64,000 bases of DNA from Climacium dendroides (taxonomy: Eukaryota; Streptophyta; Bryopsida; Hypnales; Climaciaceae): the NCBI GenBank assembly GCA_950106755.1, contig OX467083.1, positions 46,514,555 to 46,578,554 on the forward strand, written 5' to 3'. Position 1 is the stretch's first letter, and every line of letters begins with the position of its first letter. Positions 50,913-63,148 of this stretch are shown here, one piece after another. The notes below the pieces were generated by a model that saw nothing but the letters and a program-made list of their open reading frames with translations, made no database searches and was not told the origin of the DNA. Both the position numbers and the translations under genes were made by a program.

Positions 50913-52454
50913 TTATCGAATGTGTGTTCGTCCGAGAGACCACACCCCTGTATCGCGAACAGCACTCTGTGATTTCGGAGAGGGAAAAACATTCCAAAAC
51001 CGTAGCGTCTCATCGCCAGCACCCGTCACAATCGTTTGACCATCTGGAGAGATCGCGAGGTACAAAACCCGCATTGTATGTCCCGTCAATGTAGCAAGCT
51101 TCGACATTGCAGGGTATCTCCAAACAATAATCTGGTTCTGAGAGTATCCATGTGTACTCACAAGCTCATTCACATTCTTCGACCAGACCAAATTGCAAAC
51201 TTGGCTTCCAGTGTCGTAGCAATTCAAAGGGGTGCTGGTAGCAGTGTTCCAAAATCGTATGCATCGGTCAGCAGTACCGCCTCCAGACGCTAACAAACCA
51301 TGCTGATGAGGAGACCACGCGATGGCCTTCACAGCTGCCGTGTGCTCGCTGAATTTCACTACCGGTTGCGTGGATTGCTGATTCCAGACAAAGAGCTGAT
51401 TATCATTCCCGCCAGACGCAAGCTCCCGATCGTCATACGACCACTTCAATCCGCAGACCTCTGATTTATGCCCTACAAGTTTACTTACAAAATCGTCCGG
51501 CACTCGGACATCCCGCTGAAGAATGTTGCGATCCCGGCTGCCAGATGACAAGATGTGTGAGCTCCATGCTAGAGTACCGACTCGCGATCGATGACCCAGC
51601 ATTGTCCGCACCTTTCTGCACTTGGTCGCATCCCACAGCTGCACCTCGCCAAGGTTGGTTCCCACAGCGAGATACGTCCCCCTTTGCGTCCAGCCTACAG
51701 AGCACACACTGTCTGTAGGACCTAAGTCGCAGAGCTTCGTCACTTTGCTGGTGCACGCACTCCAAAGGTACACAGAAGTGCCCAACCCGACCGCCAGCAC
51801 GTTGTGAGATGACCAATCCACCAAATTGAGGTAGAAATCGTCCTGCAACGCCGGCGCATCCAACACCTTGTAAGGCGACCTCGCAATTTTCCTCGGCGCT
51901 TTTCGGGGCGACATGGTGGGCATAACATCAATTCCCGCTGGAGAGAGCGCGTAAGGGCTCTCTGGCCGCGCGTTCGTGTTCGGCTTGTACTCACTCTTGA
52001 ATCTGAACAGATTCCGGTTCGTTGGACTGATGGGAGACCGCATTGGATCTCGGGAGCCAATTCCCATTGATTTCTCGGGCGTTGCTGGGGAGTTTGCCTC
52101 TTGCCCGAAAAGCTCCGATCGCAGCATCATTGAATACGCCGCCCCGCCATCTTCTCGGTTGTCGTTCGACTGCGCGATGTTGGCCCCTGAAGGAGATCGA
52201 TCCAAGAGAGCAAATCCCATCAAGTTCGAGCTCGAGCGGCTAGGAATGAACCTGTCGCTGTAAGAAGTCCTCGTAGGCGATGAGGTACTGGCCACCATCC
52301 CCTTCATCGGCGATCCTGATCCTTGCCATGATCGCCTGGCGATAGTGTCGAGGTGCAGGGCGTCTCGAGACATGCCATCCGGTAGGTTGAGAGACCGGGC
52401 AACCCTACTCTGTTGTTGCCCACTCTCTCCTTCCCCTTCCATTGGGTGGTCCAT
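50913..52454 (-). CDS. FZR: FIZZY-RELATED/CCS52 (Cdh1-type) activator of the APC/C, right copy
   Basis: The protein is identical to the 513-residue product of 24,046-25,587: C-box at 67-73, WD40 propeller from about 205 to 490, RVL at 462-464, Ile-Arg tail at the end. The alternative-frame translations over the gene are also identical between copies, so the nucleotide sequence is essentially unchanged, including synonymous sites. The in-frame stop directly before the ATG is kept. It reads toward the spacer, like the left copy, and shares the same proximal upstream sequence to about 53,475. Both copies look functional; redundancy, dosage increase or mutual silencing are all possible outcomes. 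Confidence 0.96.
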   Translation of the reverse strand: MDHPMEGEGESGQQQSRVARSLNLPDGMSRDALHLDTIARRSWQGSGSPMKGMVASTSSPTRTSYSDRFIPSRSSSNLMGFALLDRSPSGANIAQSNDNREDGGAAYSMMLRSELFGQEANSPATPEKSMGIGSRDPMRSPISPTNRNLFRFKSEYKPNTNARPESPYALSPAGIDVMPTMSPRKAPRKIARSPYKVLDAPALQDDFYLNLVDWSSHNVLAVGLGTSVYLWSACTSKVTKLCDLGPTDSVCSVGWTQRGTYLAVGTNLGEVQLWDATKCRKVRTMLGHRSRVGTLAWSSHILSSGSRDRNILQRDVRVPDDFVSKLVGHKSEVCGLKWSYDDRELASGGNDNQLFVWNQQSTQPVVKFSEHTAAVKAIAWSPHQHGLLASGGGTADRCIRFWNTATSTPLNCYDTGSQVCNLVWSKNVNELVSTHGYSQNQIIVWRYPAMSKLATLTGHTMRVLYLAISPDGQTIVTGAGDETLRFWNVFPSPKSQSAVRDTGVWSLGRTHIR

Positions 52455-53474
52455 TTAGTCAGCTTCAGTGTGATCGCCCTAAAACTCCCTTCGCAGCGAT
52501 CGCATCAGCGTCAATGCCGTCTACATGGGCACCTCAGCACATCCACTCGTGTGTACAGCTCTTTGAATAGGAATTGTACGAAACTCAAAAAAGGCCTGCC
52601 ATTAATCTCAATTTCACCAATTGCTTGCGCCTGCATTGTAGCGATGTACAACATGCCTCGAATCCCGATCCACAGGCATCATGTCTTCCCATTCCGACCT
52701 TCCACCTACTTATTCAGTCATGTGCGAGAAATGGAACATTCAATAGGAAAGTCTTGAACCCTGACAGAGACACCACCACATTTCACAGCGGCCACCTAGA
52801 TTCACACTGCCTGCTTCTCGAAACCTGCTTCACGCAAATTCCTTCCTCCGCTGGTATCGCGATTTCACTCAAGAAGAGGACGATGCGCAACCCTGCGCTA
52901 CGCCACCACTGAACTCCAATGCTGCAACCTCCATAGCAAAACCAACGATCATAGCCTTCTCTAGCAGGCGTCCCTCTCCAACCTCCAATGCAACCATCGA
53001 TTCTCCCAGGGAAAGATTACCATCCAAGAAAAAATCAACAAATAGTCAGCCCGTCCTTCAAGTCACATCCAAACAAACAATCACTCGTCACGACTACCAC
53101 TACGAAAAAAATCCGATACACTCCTACGATTACCAGTCAAACCGTTCACAGTCCATCTTCCCGCTCAAACCCCTTCCATCCAGGCCCACCATCATCGAGA
53201 ACGTCAAACAATGAGCACTTCTCATCCCCGAAGTTCAGTTCCCCTCCACAAACTTCTCTCCCATCAAAAAACATAAAAAGAGAAATTGACATTTTCTGGG
53301 CTCCTCAAACCAACCAAAAAACGAAACGCTTAAGCTAACCTTCACGACGGGCAACCGAACGACGCAATTAAGCTTGATACTGAACCAAACAGGATGCGAA
53401 AAAAAACAAAAGAAAGGTGGAACAGGTGACCAAACAGACACGACGTTAACGCAACGGAAGCAGGGCCCTCGGAG
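52455..53474 (-). promoter_or_regulatory. Upstream region / 5' leader of right FZR
   Basis: Mirror of 23,026-24,045. The two FZR copies differ in upstream sequence only beyond about 1 kb from the start codon, where drift and private insertions begin. Confidence 0.4.
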
Positions 53475-54102
53475 GAGCAAGCAACGAGCAGCGATGGCGA
53501 AAGGGGAACGATAGTTTTGGATGCAACGGCTCAAGAGCGACGGCCATAGTCCGAGGGGTATGAGGAGACCGGTTATAACCGGTGCACAGTCCCAATCGAA
53601 CCAATCGTCTTCAGAAAGTGACCGGTGGGCGCCGGTGTATGCGCTTTCACCAGGGAATCGGGTAAGGTTCCTCCGCGACCTTCCCGGTTTAGGGTTTGGC
53701 GGGAGCTTCGTGGGTAGGTCAAGCATTGCTCCACGTAGACTTCTCTCAGTTGCGAAAGTGGATGAATGTGTACAGTGCTCGTTGCTGAAGTGGCAGCATA
53801 GCTTGCGGGTGTACAACGGATAAAATACCGACGTAATTCAAATATTTGGGGGGGACTGCATTAATGAGGCGTTTTTCGAACGTTGGTCACGTTGCTTGCC
53901 GCACGGTTCGTCATGCTTCTGGTCGGGTTTTGAACGAATGTCGTCGGACGATACAGTTCATCACTGTGGCCAACCGACGGAGTATTTCTGACGGAGTTTT
54001 GTACAACGGAGAATTTTCTAGTAGTAACTTATTGAAGGGATGAACAAAGGACGGAGAGCTGTTGAGTGTTTCAGTTCAATTGCTGGGGGCCAAAGTACCT
54101 TA

Positions 54103-54419
54103 AGGTAACAGGCTCTGAAATTGCACAACGCTATTAAACCTCAAATGTACACTGTGTGTACATGTTACTTTTTTATAGCCTTCAGCATTGTGCAAACAAC
54201 ATACATTTTAGGAGGTGGGTGATTTTAGAGCCCTATGCCATTTCAACTTCAAAATTTTATAACTAATTTCACAAAGCTCAAAAAAATATGAAATGACTTG
54301 GGTTAGATGCCAATTCCACTTGTCTTTCAAGGAAACTTATTGAAAATTGTTTCAAGTAGCTATGACTCCCAAAAATTTAGTTCTAGCTCTTAGGTGGGCG
54401 ACCTCTAGACCTATTACCT
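54103..54419. mobile_element. TA-target MITE, 317 bp, present only in the right arm (TGTACA family, copy 1)
   Basis: The ends are AGGTAACAGGCTCTGAAATT and the complement of AGGTAATAGGTCTAGAGG, flanked by TA (54,101-54,102 and 54,420-54,421). The left arm shows the empty site near 22,111-22,120 (CTAAGTTAC against CTA...AGGTAC). It contains TGTACA palindromes and the phrase ATGAAATGACTTGGGTTAGA shared with the copies at 55,126, 55,840 and, more distantly, 59,538. Confidence 0.9.
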
Positions 54420-54421
54420 TA

Positions 54422-55125
54422 GTTGCTCTTTTTTAGGCCATTAGCTACAAAATTGAGTCAACATTAGTATTACTTGTAAGTTGTTTAAAACAAATAAGTT
54501 CACATAAAGTCACATATGAGTTTTTTATTGGAAGAATTGTTACAAATGCAAATTTACTCCAAAACTTAAATACAATATAAAGTTCAAGTTATTCACTATA
54601 ATTAATTGTACTAAAAAATATAGTTGTATGATAAATGGATGCACATGAAGCATTTTGGGACAAGTAAATAATGTTTAATTTTTTTCAAACTCCGTTTAGA
54701 TTTTGTCAGCAAGTAATAATATGCATAGCATTTAAAACTTTAGTAGAAAGTTATAAAAGATTTATTAAAGAATCATTTGATTTTTGTATGGCACAAAGAT
54801 AATTGTTGTGCATGACCAACCAACCATAATGTTAATACCATTTTAAAAAAGATCATGTCATTCCAAGATAATTATTAAGCATGACTAATCATAATGTTAA
54901 TACCATTTTTTATAAAGATCATGTCATTCCGACAAAAGTAAAGACTCCCCTTAAAGACTCCCCTTAGTGTCAGATTTTTTTGGTCAATTAAAGTTTCAGC
55001 ATTGCCATTAACCCAAAATATTAAAAAAAGGAGGTTTACATGATTAAATTTGTAAGTTAGGGAATGCTTTGGATGGGTATTACAATGGGTTATTTTGGTC
55101 CAAAAACATTATTACATATTAATGT
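54422..55125. other. Outer part of the right arm and adjacent DNA
   Basis: To about 54,840 it aligns inverted with 21,690-22,100 at reduced identity. A ~60-bp tandem duplication (containing CATAATGTTAATACCATTTT twice) lies at about 54,815-54,930. No gene. Confidence 0.55.
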
Positions 55126-55466
55126 AGGACCAGGTCCTTAAAGCACTTGAGCTCTAAAAACATCCACACCTTGAAATGTATACTATTTGTACATTTTTCT
55201 TTCTCATTGCACCAACATTGTATAAATAGTGTACATTTCTAGTGTACATTTCAAGAGGTCGACGCTTTTAGTGAGTGACCACTTCATTTCAACTTCAAAA
55301 ATTCATAACTAATTTCACGAAGTTTAAAAAAGTATGAAATGACTTGGGTTAAATGCTAATTCCATTTTTCTTTGAAGGAAAATTGACTGAAAAAATATTT
55401 CAAGAATTCCAACCTCTGCAAATTCATTTCCAGCCCTTCCATGGGCGCTTTATGGACCTCCTACCT
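55126..55466. mobile_element. TGTACA-family MITE, copy 2
   Basis: The right end complement AGGTAGGAGGTCCATAAAGC matches the left end (AGGACCAGGTCCTTAAAGC) with one gap; TA follows the right end. The interior repeats the ATGAAATGACTTGGGTTA phrase of copy 1. Confidence 0.75.
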
Positions 55467-55839
55467 TAGTTCTACCTCATGCCTGCCTTGTGGTAAGACT
55501 TCTACTTGCGATAACCATTGCAATATCTCCTGACTTCATGTGCAGCATTGGATTTGTGAATTCAATCATGCTCTGTACTGTACTGTGCTGTACAGTTTGC
55601 TCTAAATTGCCAACTCCTACAGAGCTTTGGGTTTTCACTCTGGCACCCACATACGATACAGCAAGTTTGGTTCGCTAACAACTGGGGCACTTTCCCTGTA
55701 CCAATCAGTGTATTAAAAATGTTGTTCCATGTTTCAATCCATCACGTCAATCGGGTGGAATGACTCCTTGCAGCACATCGCGGGCCATCAGATCAACTGT
55801 TAGCCTGCCTGCCTGAAGGAGTGGGGCTTCAAACCAATA
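55467..55839. other. Spacer between MITE copies
   Basis: About 370 bp of unremarkable sequence with a TACTGTACTGTGCTGTACAG run near 55,578. The 62-residue frame at 55,490 is not recognised. Confidence 0.45.
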
Positions 55840-56167
55840 GGGTAGGAGGAGGTTCATAAATGGACCATCCAAGGGGCCGGAACTGGATTTGGGGAGGTGA
55901 AACATCTTGATTCTTGAATTTTTTTTCAGTAAATCTTCCTTGAAAGACAGGTGGAATTGACATCTAACTCAAGTTGTTTCATATTTTTTTGAGCTTTGTG
56001 GAGTTAATTATAAAATTTTGAAGTTGAAATGACAGAGGGTATCACCTCCTAAAATGTACACTATCTGTACATTGCTGAAGGCTATGAAAAAAGCAACCTG
56101 TACAAAGAGCATACACTTAAAGAGGTGAGCCATTTTAGAGCCTGAGCACTTTTTGAACCTCCTACCT
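55840..56167. mobile_element. TGTACA-family MITE, copy 3 (inverted)
   Basis: The ends are GGGTAGGAGGAGGTTCATAA and the complement of AGGTAGGAGGTTCAAAAAGT, with flanking TA (55,838-55,839 and 56,168-56,169). It is in opposite orientation to copies 1 and 2. Confidence 0.8.
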
Positions 56168-59100
56168 TACCTTGCCTTACCAATCCCAGTACATCATCAC
56201 CTCTCTGCAGATGTGAAGTTGTGGAACTTGTGGAGCCTAACCGCTGTCACTGATGATGTCACTTGCACCCCTATTTTGCTGCAGGCAGGCAGGCATTGCC
56301 CGTTTCACATTCTGCTGGCCGGTGGAGGATGATTATTTTACATGGTTGGTGGGCATCATGACACCCAGGTCATGAGGCTGGTGTGCTCCTGAAGAATGCC
56401 ATCTGGTGGGGTTGGGCCAGGTCCATCTAGAAAGCTTATGGGAGACGTTTCTTTGGATGGATCAGTGCTTGCTGGAAGTCAGTCTTCAGGAGCCATGTGA
56501 GGGACAAATCCCACCTTTGAGACAAATCCCACCTTTGAGACCACCTCCTAAAATGCGTACATGCCAGGATACAATGAGGCTAGGAATGTATGCCAATGGG
56601 AGAGAAAAAGTTGGCATTTTCCCCTTCTCTTTCCCTCTTTCTGTGAGGATCTCCAAAATACACGTGACTTCCTGACTTTCTGCGTGACATGGGGAAGCGT
56701 TAACTTACTTACTGGGGTTTCTCTCAGGTGATCAGTTTATTGCAAGTGCTGAAATTAAAGAATCCACTCCCGCGAAGTAAAAGTCGTGTGTCTCTAGGAA
56801 ACAAGAGCAGAAAGCAGCTTACTTTAGATGTTTGAACATGTCTTGGCAGAGTGAGCGGCTGCTGCTGTTGCTGAAAGTTTGAATTTTCTTACCTGGATGC
56901 TCAAAGGGAGTAGCTGGGAACATTGGAATCAAAGAAATCAATATGCATGTCCTCGTGCAAGAATTTACCTCTCAATAATGGAGAAGAGACTCAGGTGACC
57001 AAAGAGCAAGGCAAGTAAATAACCCAAACCCTTCCCAGCTGCATTCCCCATGTGCACTTGCCAAGATTTTTGGAATGAAGTGTTGTGAGCTTAATTAAAG
57101 AGGGGACACATTGGAAAAGGGACAGTTTGGGGGGCATGCTTACATTACAACCCAAATTCTTGCAGCTGAAAGCATTAGCTTAGAATGAGATGCTTATGTG
57201 AAATTTGGAGCACCTGAAGCAGCTTAGGTCAGTTAAAAAAGTTAGCAAGCCTTTGGTCTAACTTTTTTGAGGTTGAATGTTCCTGTTGCAGTGCCCTAGG
57301 TCTAACTTTTTGGGAAGGGAAGGTTGATGGATGGATTGTTGAAATTGGCTGGCCATGATAGAAGGGATTGTGAGCCTTGCCACGAGCAAAACATCAATGG
57401 TCAATGTATTGCTCCATTGACCTGTGTTGGATCGATCCCACTTTTGAAAGTGTGCTCCCTTTCTGACTTTCTGTAAGCATTTTTTCATCCATGTTCATAA
57501 TTATGCAAGATTTTGAATGATTTTTCACTGAACACAATGTATTCTTAAGGTCCAAGTCGAGTATATGTACATAAATGTATGTTAGAGATTCTTCACTCAT
57601 TCACGCTGGCCTTAGTGCTGGAGTTAGATGCCTTCTTCTTTGCGTTTGGAGGAGAAGACTGAAGAGGCTCTTTTTCTTGCCTGCATTTCTTGGGAGATGG
57701 TTCCATATGTGGTACTCCCAGGCTGTCACACTACAAACCACTGAAGGGACTCTAAAGGATGACTTTCTGAGACGAAACTTAGATCTCGATGCAGCAGTAT
57801 TATAGCTCTAGCCCGTACAAGACTAATATTGTGTGGGGCACCCTGATGAGGGCATCCTCTGCAGCCAGGCACTAACGTATGTGAGAAACCTTATGTGAGA
57901 AACCTGAAGAGAAAAACTTCACCCTGCGACTCTGTGGATTGGCCAAAGGGCGAAGCTGACAGCAAGCTTGGAAAGTTCCCCTTGCTCTTGTTACTGTGAA
58001 GTTTACTTAGTCGTCGATCACATCCAAGTGCAGAAGGGACTGTTTTGTGTCTTGTTTTTTAGCTTTGCTTGTTGGCTTCACATGCCAGGTGAGTCACCCT
58101 GAAGTTTTCCAAGCCCAGATACAACGTACACAGTATCTTGGTGAACATTTTCTGATAAGCAAGTGTGATCATCTGGCATGGATGCATCAAACTTCCAATT
58201 CAATGGTGCTTATTGAATGATAAGCCATTTTACGACTCTCACAACAATGAGGTTTTACAACTCTCTCTCTCTCTCCCTATTTTATCAACTTTGCTAGCTG
58301 GATGAGCCACAATGCACACAACTGATGAAAGGTTGGTGGCATCATCCCCACCATCAGTCAGAGGTTTGTTGTGATAGCTTGCCTTTAAAGTTGGACCATA
58401 GTGCTGAATACTTGCTTCACACTGTTGGGAGAAGGTGTAAATATGATCACAGTTAAGTTACCAAGACAGCCTTCATTGGGAGGCTAAGGCACTCCAGTAC
58501 TAGTCCAATCTTGTAAGCTTAAGCTAATACTGCTTTCCGTGACCAGTGCTTGGACTGCATATTCACATTTCATATTGCAACACAAAAGCTCATGTTTAAC
58601 TGTATACAGTACCTTACTTTGAGATCCATGAAATCCCACAATATTTCCATGGAATCATAGATAGAGTGCTTCTTTCATGGAAGGATGTGAGCACTATTCA
58701 CTGACACAAAGAACTCTTTATGAACGAAGTTCTCTCTGAGTAGAGCCAGCTTGGTTTGCTGTGCCCAAAAGAGGCAAAATCCTGACTTTCAAAGCTCCAA
58801 AATGTGATCTCAGTCTTTTTCCTGTGCATCTTGTGCATTGACTTGGAATATACTTGGTGAGAGCTGGCTATGCACAAATCCATCTACAGTACATTTGAGA
58901 TACCTCCACCTAATTGACCTACAACTCTACAAACTAATGGTCCTGGTTGTTACAAGATAAGGAAGAGGAAGCCCTCTATCGTAGGAGTATTGAAGACAGT
59001 ACCCTTGCCCAACAAAACGACCAAGTCTTGTCTGCAAGGCTCTTCTTCCTTGCAGCCAGAAGACTGGCAGGTGCCATCTGAGGAGGCAGCAATGCATTAT

Positions 59101-59537
59101 ATCCCTGACTCCTTGTGTCCATCAGGTCATGGCCACGTATGAAATTCTTCCATGCCCAGGATGCTCGGCAAATTAACGAACATTTGCCCATATGAAATTC
59201 TTCCATGCCCAGGATGCTCGGCAAATTAATGAACATTTGCCGATATCCTCGCTGCGAATGCACTGTGCTTGTTCGAATATTGGAGATTTTGAAGTGTGCT
59301 TGTTCGAATATTGCCGCTGAAATGGGAGATTTTGAAGGATGAACATCCATTGCACACAATTCAGAAAAATTGCTGGTAACAATTATGGGAGTGTGACCCC
59401 CTTGCTCATACGCACTCAATTTGTGGTGGGGCTAGGTACTAATAATATTGATTGTTTTGAAGTAACTAATTGTGTTTAGTACCAGCTTGCCCCTGCTCAA
59501 TGGTCTGCATTCATAAGCTCAAGCAACTTCTAAAGTA
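56168..59537. other. Moderately GC-richer DNA, no recognised gene
   Basis: Composition is less AT-biased than most of the window and could include introns or untranslated sequence of an unseen gene, but no conserved protein segment was identified on either strand. A CT-rich run lies at about 58,261-58,278 and a tandem repeat at 59,138-59,243 (listed). Confidence 0.4.
59138..59243. repeat. 53-bp tandem duplication
   Basis: TATGAAATTCTTCCATGCCC starts two adjacent units (59,138 and 59,191) with very few differences. Just downstream (59,268-59,340) a second, shorter repeated phrase (GTGCTTGTTCGAATATTG, GGAGATTTTGAAG) occurs twice. Confidence 0.9.
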
Positions 59538-59844
59538 GAGGTACTTAATCATAGCACCGACCCAAATCCAGCCAGCAGTGTAAATCGTACACTATGAGTA
59601 CACATTACTTTTGAGAATGTACACCACTTCAACATCACAAGTTCACAACTCTTTAGGTCATCAATCAATTAAAAACTGAACTGATATAAACTTTTGCATG
59701 TGTTATCTAAAGAACACAAGGAATTGCAGGCAACCCTTAATTTATTTTTTTCAATTTGTTGAGAGGAACATTAAACAACGTGGTTGTATTCTAATGATCA
59801 TGACAACACTTGGCATTTCAGTTCAGGTGTGGGTTGAATTACCT
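59538..59844. mobile_element. TGTACA-family MITE, diverged copy 4
   Basis: The right end complement AGGTAATTCAACCCACACC pairs loosely with the left end (AGGTACTTAATCATAGCACC). TA flanks both sides (59,536-59,537 and 59,845-59,846). It retains the GTACACTATGAGTACA motif. Confidence 0.6.
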
Positions 59845-59846
59845 TA

Positions 59847-61065
59847 GTTTTAGCCATTGTTTTGACGAATGACTGAGACCAGCATGGCAGATGTCATTCC
59901 AAAACTGGCTCTGGACAAACATGGTCCTCAGTGACTGTCACTTTGATTCGGATACAGTGGTGCACATGACACAAAGCTTGAGAAATGTCCTATTTTTTTG
60001 CCACATGAACATGGTTGGTCTGTTTTTCTCGCTATATTCTGCCAGATCATACTCACTCTATAAAATTCTTGGGAGACTAAAAGCTACTGATGAGTAGGAT
60101 GTGTATGTATGTCAGGATTGGTTTTTTATTCAAGTTTTTGATGACAAGGAAATATTAGAAATATGTTGCCAACTGATGGGATTGTTCCAACCCAGGCCAC
60201 CCATTGAAATTCGTTAGTTGACTGAATGTTGTTTTCATCTGAAGCTGTCCCCTTTTCATCAGTTCCAATTTCTTTGATGCCACATGAAGCCCCCCGGGCG
60301 ACTGTTTTCTGGTAAGAAATTCACTGACACATCAGAGTTTCCGTGCGGAGATAATATTGTACGTTTTAGGTCCATGCAAAGTTTGTCGTGGGCTCAGGTG
60401 CATGGGTTCCGTCCTTCTGGTGGTGTTTTCTAAAGAAGAAAAAAAATTAAAATCAGCTGAATGGAAATTGTAATCTGGTATTGTATTTCGAAATGTTGAC
60501 AATGAAAGTGTGCTTCACTCACCAGCCTCGAAAACCACTGATGTGGCACATATGATGATTGCCATGCAGACAAAACTCCAGCAGACTGAGGACTAAGACC
60601 AATAATCAGAGGCAACTGCTGGTATGTGTGACATAGCAATGGCCAAGGACGAGAACAAATTAGGGAACTGCACCCCAACTGGGACCTGGGACTAAAACGC
60701 ACTCCTGCAGATTCTTGCCTAAAATGTACTCCATGTATCATCCCTGTATTCATGAGTCAGGGGTTAGGGTCGGTTTTAGGAACACTTATTTTCAGCACTT
60801 TAAACAATCCTAGTTTATATATCCAATGTCAAAAAAATGCATAAGAAGAGAATTCAAAAAACTCTTCTCGTTTTCAACAAGATCCAACCAAAAAAGAAGC
60901 AATTTTATAATAGGAAGTTTTATTAGGAACAATTCTCAATTGCTCTCTAAGTTTAATTTAGGTAGCACATATTTCTATACAATTAAAGCAACATCAAAAA
61001 TTTTACAATTGAAATCTTTAATGCAAAAATTTTAAGTTAAAAACATTCAAAGTCAAATACAAGTA
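59847..61065. other. Non-coding DNA, no recognised gene
   Basis: Several short frames (59,891, 60,430, 60,826) have no family similarity. Confidence 0.4.
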
Positions 61066-61389
61066 AGATAGAACTACCCACTACCATACATATTTGCTAT
61101 CTAGGTACTTTGGAAAAGCTATTTGTCAACTTTCATATTTTTCAAAGATTGAAAAGTTTGAGAGAATTCATTTGCAAAAAGAATGAAGACATTCTAACAA
61201 AAACTAAATTTTTTGTGATTTTTCAAAGGCAAAATATTAAAGCATGGGTTGATGTGTCCACTTTCTAAGTACATTGTCATTATGATAAAAGGTTGGTAAG
61301 ATTGTGGTAATGTATGGATCACTAACGCAAATGGAAGGATTCTCTAGATGGCAGAATAGGGTGGTTGGCGGTAATGGGCAATTCTACGT
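61066..61389. mobile_element. TA-target MITE, third copy of the 5018/5787 family, 324 bp
   Basis: It starts AGATAGAACTACCCACTACC and ends with CTACGT, with flanking TA (61,064-61,065 and 61,390-61,391). It aligns with the 368-bp copies over its whole length with small deletions (shared GCTATCTAGGTACTTTGGA). Confidence 0.85.
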
Positions 61390-61391
61390 TA

Positions 61392-61952
61392 GAACCTTTC
61401 TTACTACATATCTTCTTTCTACATAACTTGCAATAGTAGAGTTAATTGGTGAGTCCAATTTGAAGGACATTCTCAAAAAGTAGTATTGAAAGTTGACATC
61501 TATTAGGTGGCCATTCATTACACCTCTTTAACATACATAAACCTCTCTTAGTGCATAATCCCATGACCATGTACTAAGAGAGGTTCTATTTGTAATCTAG
61601 TCACCAAATTTACACAAATTTTTTTTCTTCACTTTAAATGAAAAGTTTTGACATTTCTTCCAAATTTTCTATATTAGGCCAATGTAAGATCTTATGATTA
61701 AATATGTGAAAAAACGATTTTTTTCTCTTTGCAATGGAAATGGTGGTTTTGAGTGTTTTATGATAGAAAAAAGGCCTTGGACCTTTAGGGGTCAAAAAAA
61801 GTTTGAAGATTGCAATTATTAAATTTTTGATGAAGCAATGTATTTCTACATTCATCCATATTTTGAATAAAATAATATTTGTTAGTTCAATTTGTACACT
61901 TTTTGATCCCAAATTGACAATGTTGTCTATATTTTAATAGAAATGGTTTTTT
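61392..61952. other. AT-rich DNA, no gene
   Basis: No recognised coding sequence; the 92-residue minus frame at 61,634 is judged chance. Confidence 0.45.
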
Positions 61953-62120
61953 CACTAGAAGAAAATCTTGTTCCTCTCGACACAATCTATATGGCATTTC
62001 TGCTTTTTATAATATAAAAACATCAATTTCAAGTTTTGCATTGAAATCAATGTTTTTATGTTACGGAAAATAAAAACATTGTATAGATTGTGTTGAGAGT
62101 AATAAGGTTTTCTTCTAGTG
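61953..62120. mobile_element. 168-bp foldback CACTA-type MITE
   Basis: It starts CACTAGAAGAAAATCTTGTT and ends with a near-complement (AAGGTTTTCTTCTAGTG). TTT flanks both sides. The inner CACAATCTATA/TATAGATTGTG blocks also pair. The terminus resembles the 39,513-39,662 element. Confidence 0.85.
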
Positions 62121-62938
62121 TTTTGTAAGAAAGACTACTTTAGAGCATTAGAAATTGATAGTTATTTTTAGAAATGATACTACTATGACCCATGGCATCA
62201 AGAAAAAACTTTAAAAGTATTATTTGTTAATTATTATCTTGCACCACTCCCCTTATAAACTATAAAGTAAAATAGAGAGTAATCATACAAATATTGGATA
62301 GCAAATCTATAACCAAAGTCAAAACTATATGATATGCACATTATTTGGAAGATTAAACCTATTATCATCTTCCACCTCTCCTTTAATGATACAACCACCT
62401 TATTAATAGATGAAGACTCCTTATTAGTCACAATGCTACTTTATTTTTATTCACCCCCTATTTTATTTATGCTACATTTTAAAGTTGAGCTTAAATGCAT
62501 ATGAAATCCAAAGGTATGTAAAATTCTTTGTTTGATTTTAAATATTAATGCCCCTAAGATTGCAATTATATTGATTAAGGCTTAATAAACTGTCTAGAGC
62601 TATTTATTTTATATATGTAGTTGTAGCAGAATTAAATACACAACTGCAATTATTTGAGTGAGAAGCTATGATTATCATTGTCACAAATATATATTTTTCA
62701 TAAATTTTATAAAAAAATAACTTTGTTGGTAATAACAAACAACCATAAGTAAATTCATAACTTCCCAAAATAAAATATAATCTAAGAAAACTTTCATATT
62801 TGAACTTCATAAGTTCATGAATCCCATGGTCCTTATGGGCTATAAAGTTAGATGTCACTCAATGTTGAAGAAAATTACTTCACGATTTTTATTGTTACTC
62901 TCATAAGTTTACAAATTTTTTTTTTCAAAAATCACATA
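62121..62938. other. AT-rich DNA, no gene
   Basis: No recognised coding sequence or repeat boundary. Confidence 0.45.
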
Positions 62939-63148
62939 TTCCCTCCATCCCAAAACAATCTTCCAGTTCCCTTAAGTTTATTGTAATATTACACTTTGAA
63001 AAGGGTTCCAAAACTCAAAGCTTTACAACAATAGGAGTGCACCACACTCTACTTACAATTCTACAAACAATTAGAAATAACAATATGTTGAGTTTAACAT
63101 TCGAAACATTTTATCCAATTGGAAGATCATTTTTGAGACAGGAAGGAG
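62939..63148. mobile_element. Stowaway/mariner-like MITE, 210 bp
   Basis: The left end is TTCCCTCCATCCCAAAACAA and the right end the complement of CTCCTTCCTGTCTCAAAAAT. TA flanks both sides (62,937-62,938 and 63,149-63,150). The interior CACTTTGAAAAGGG...AACTCAAAGC matches, inverted, the 562-bp element at 2185-2746. Confidence 0.75.

Larger units (their letters stand above)
47229..54840 (-). repeat. Right arm of the inverted repeat (partner 21,690-29,271)
   Basis: Mirror of the left arm (coordinate sum 76,500 between about 47,229 and 53,475). Beyond 53,475 it has drifted by substitutions and indels (for example a shortened stretch at 53,655-53,670 and the loss of about 10 bp near 53,490). 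It carries a private MITE at 54,103-54,419. Confidence 0.95.
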
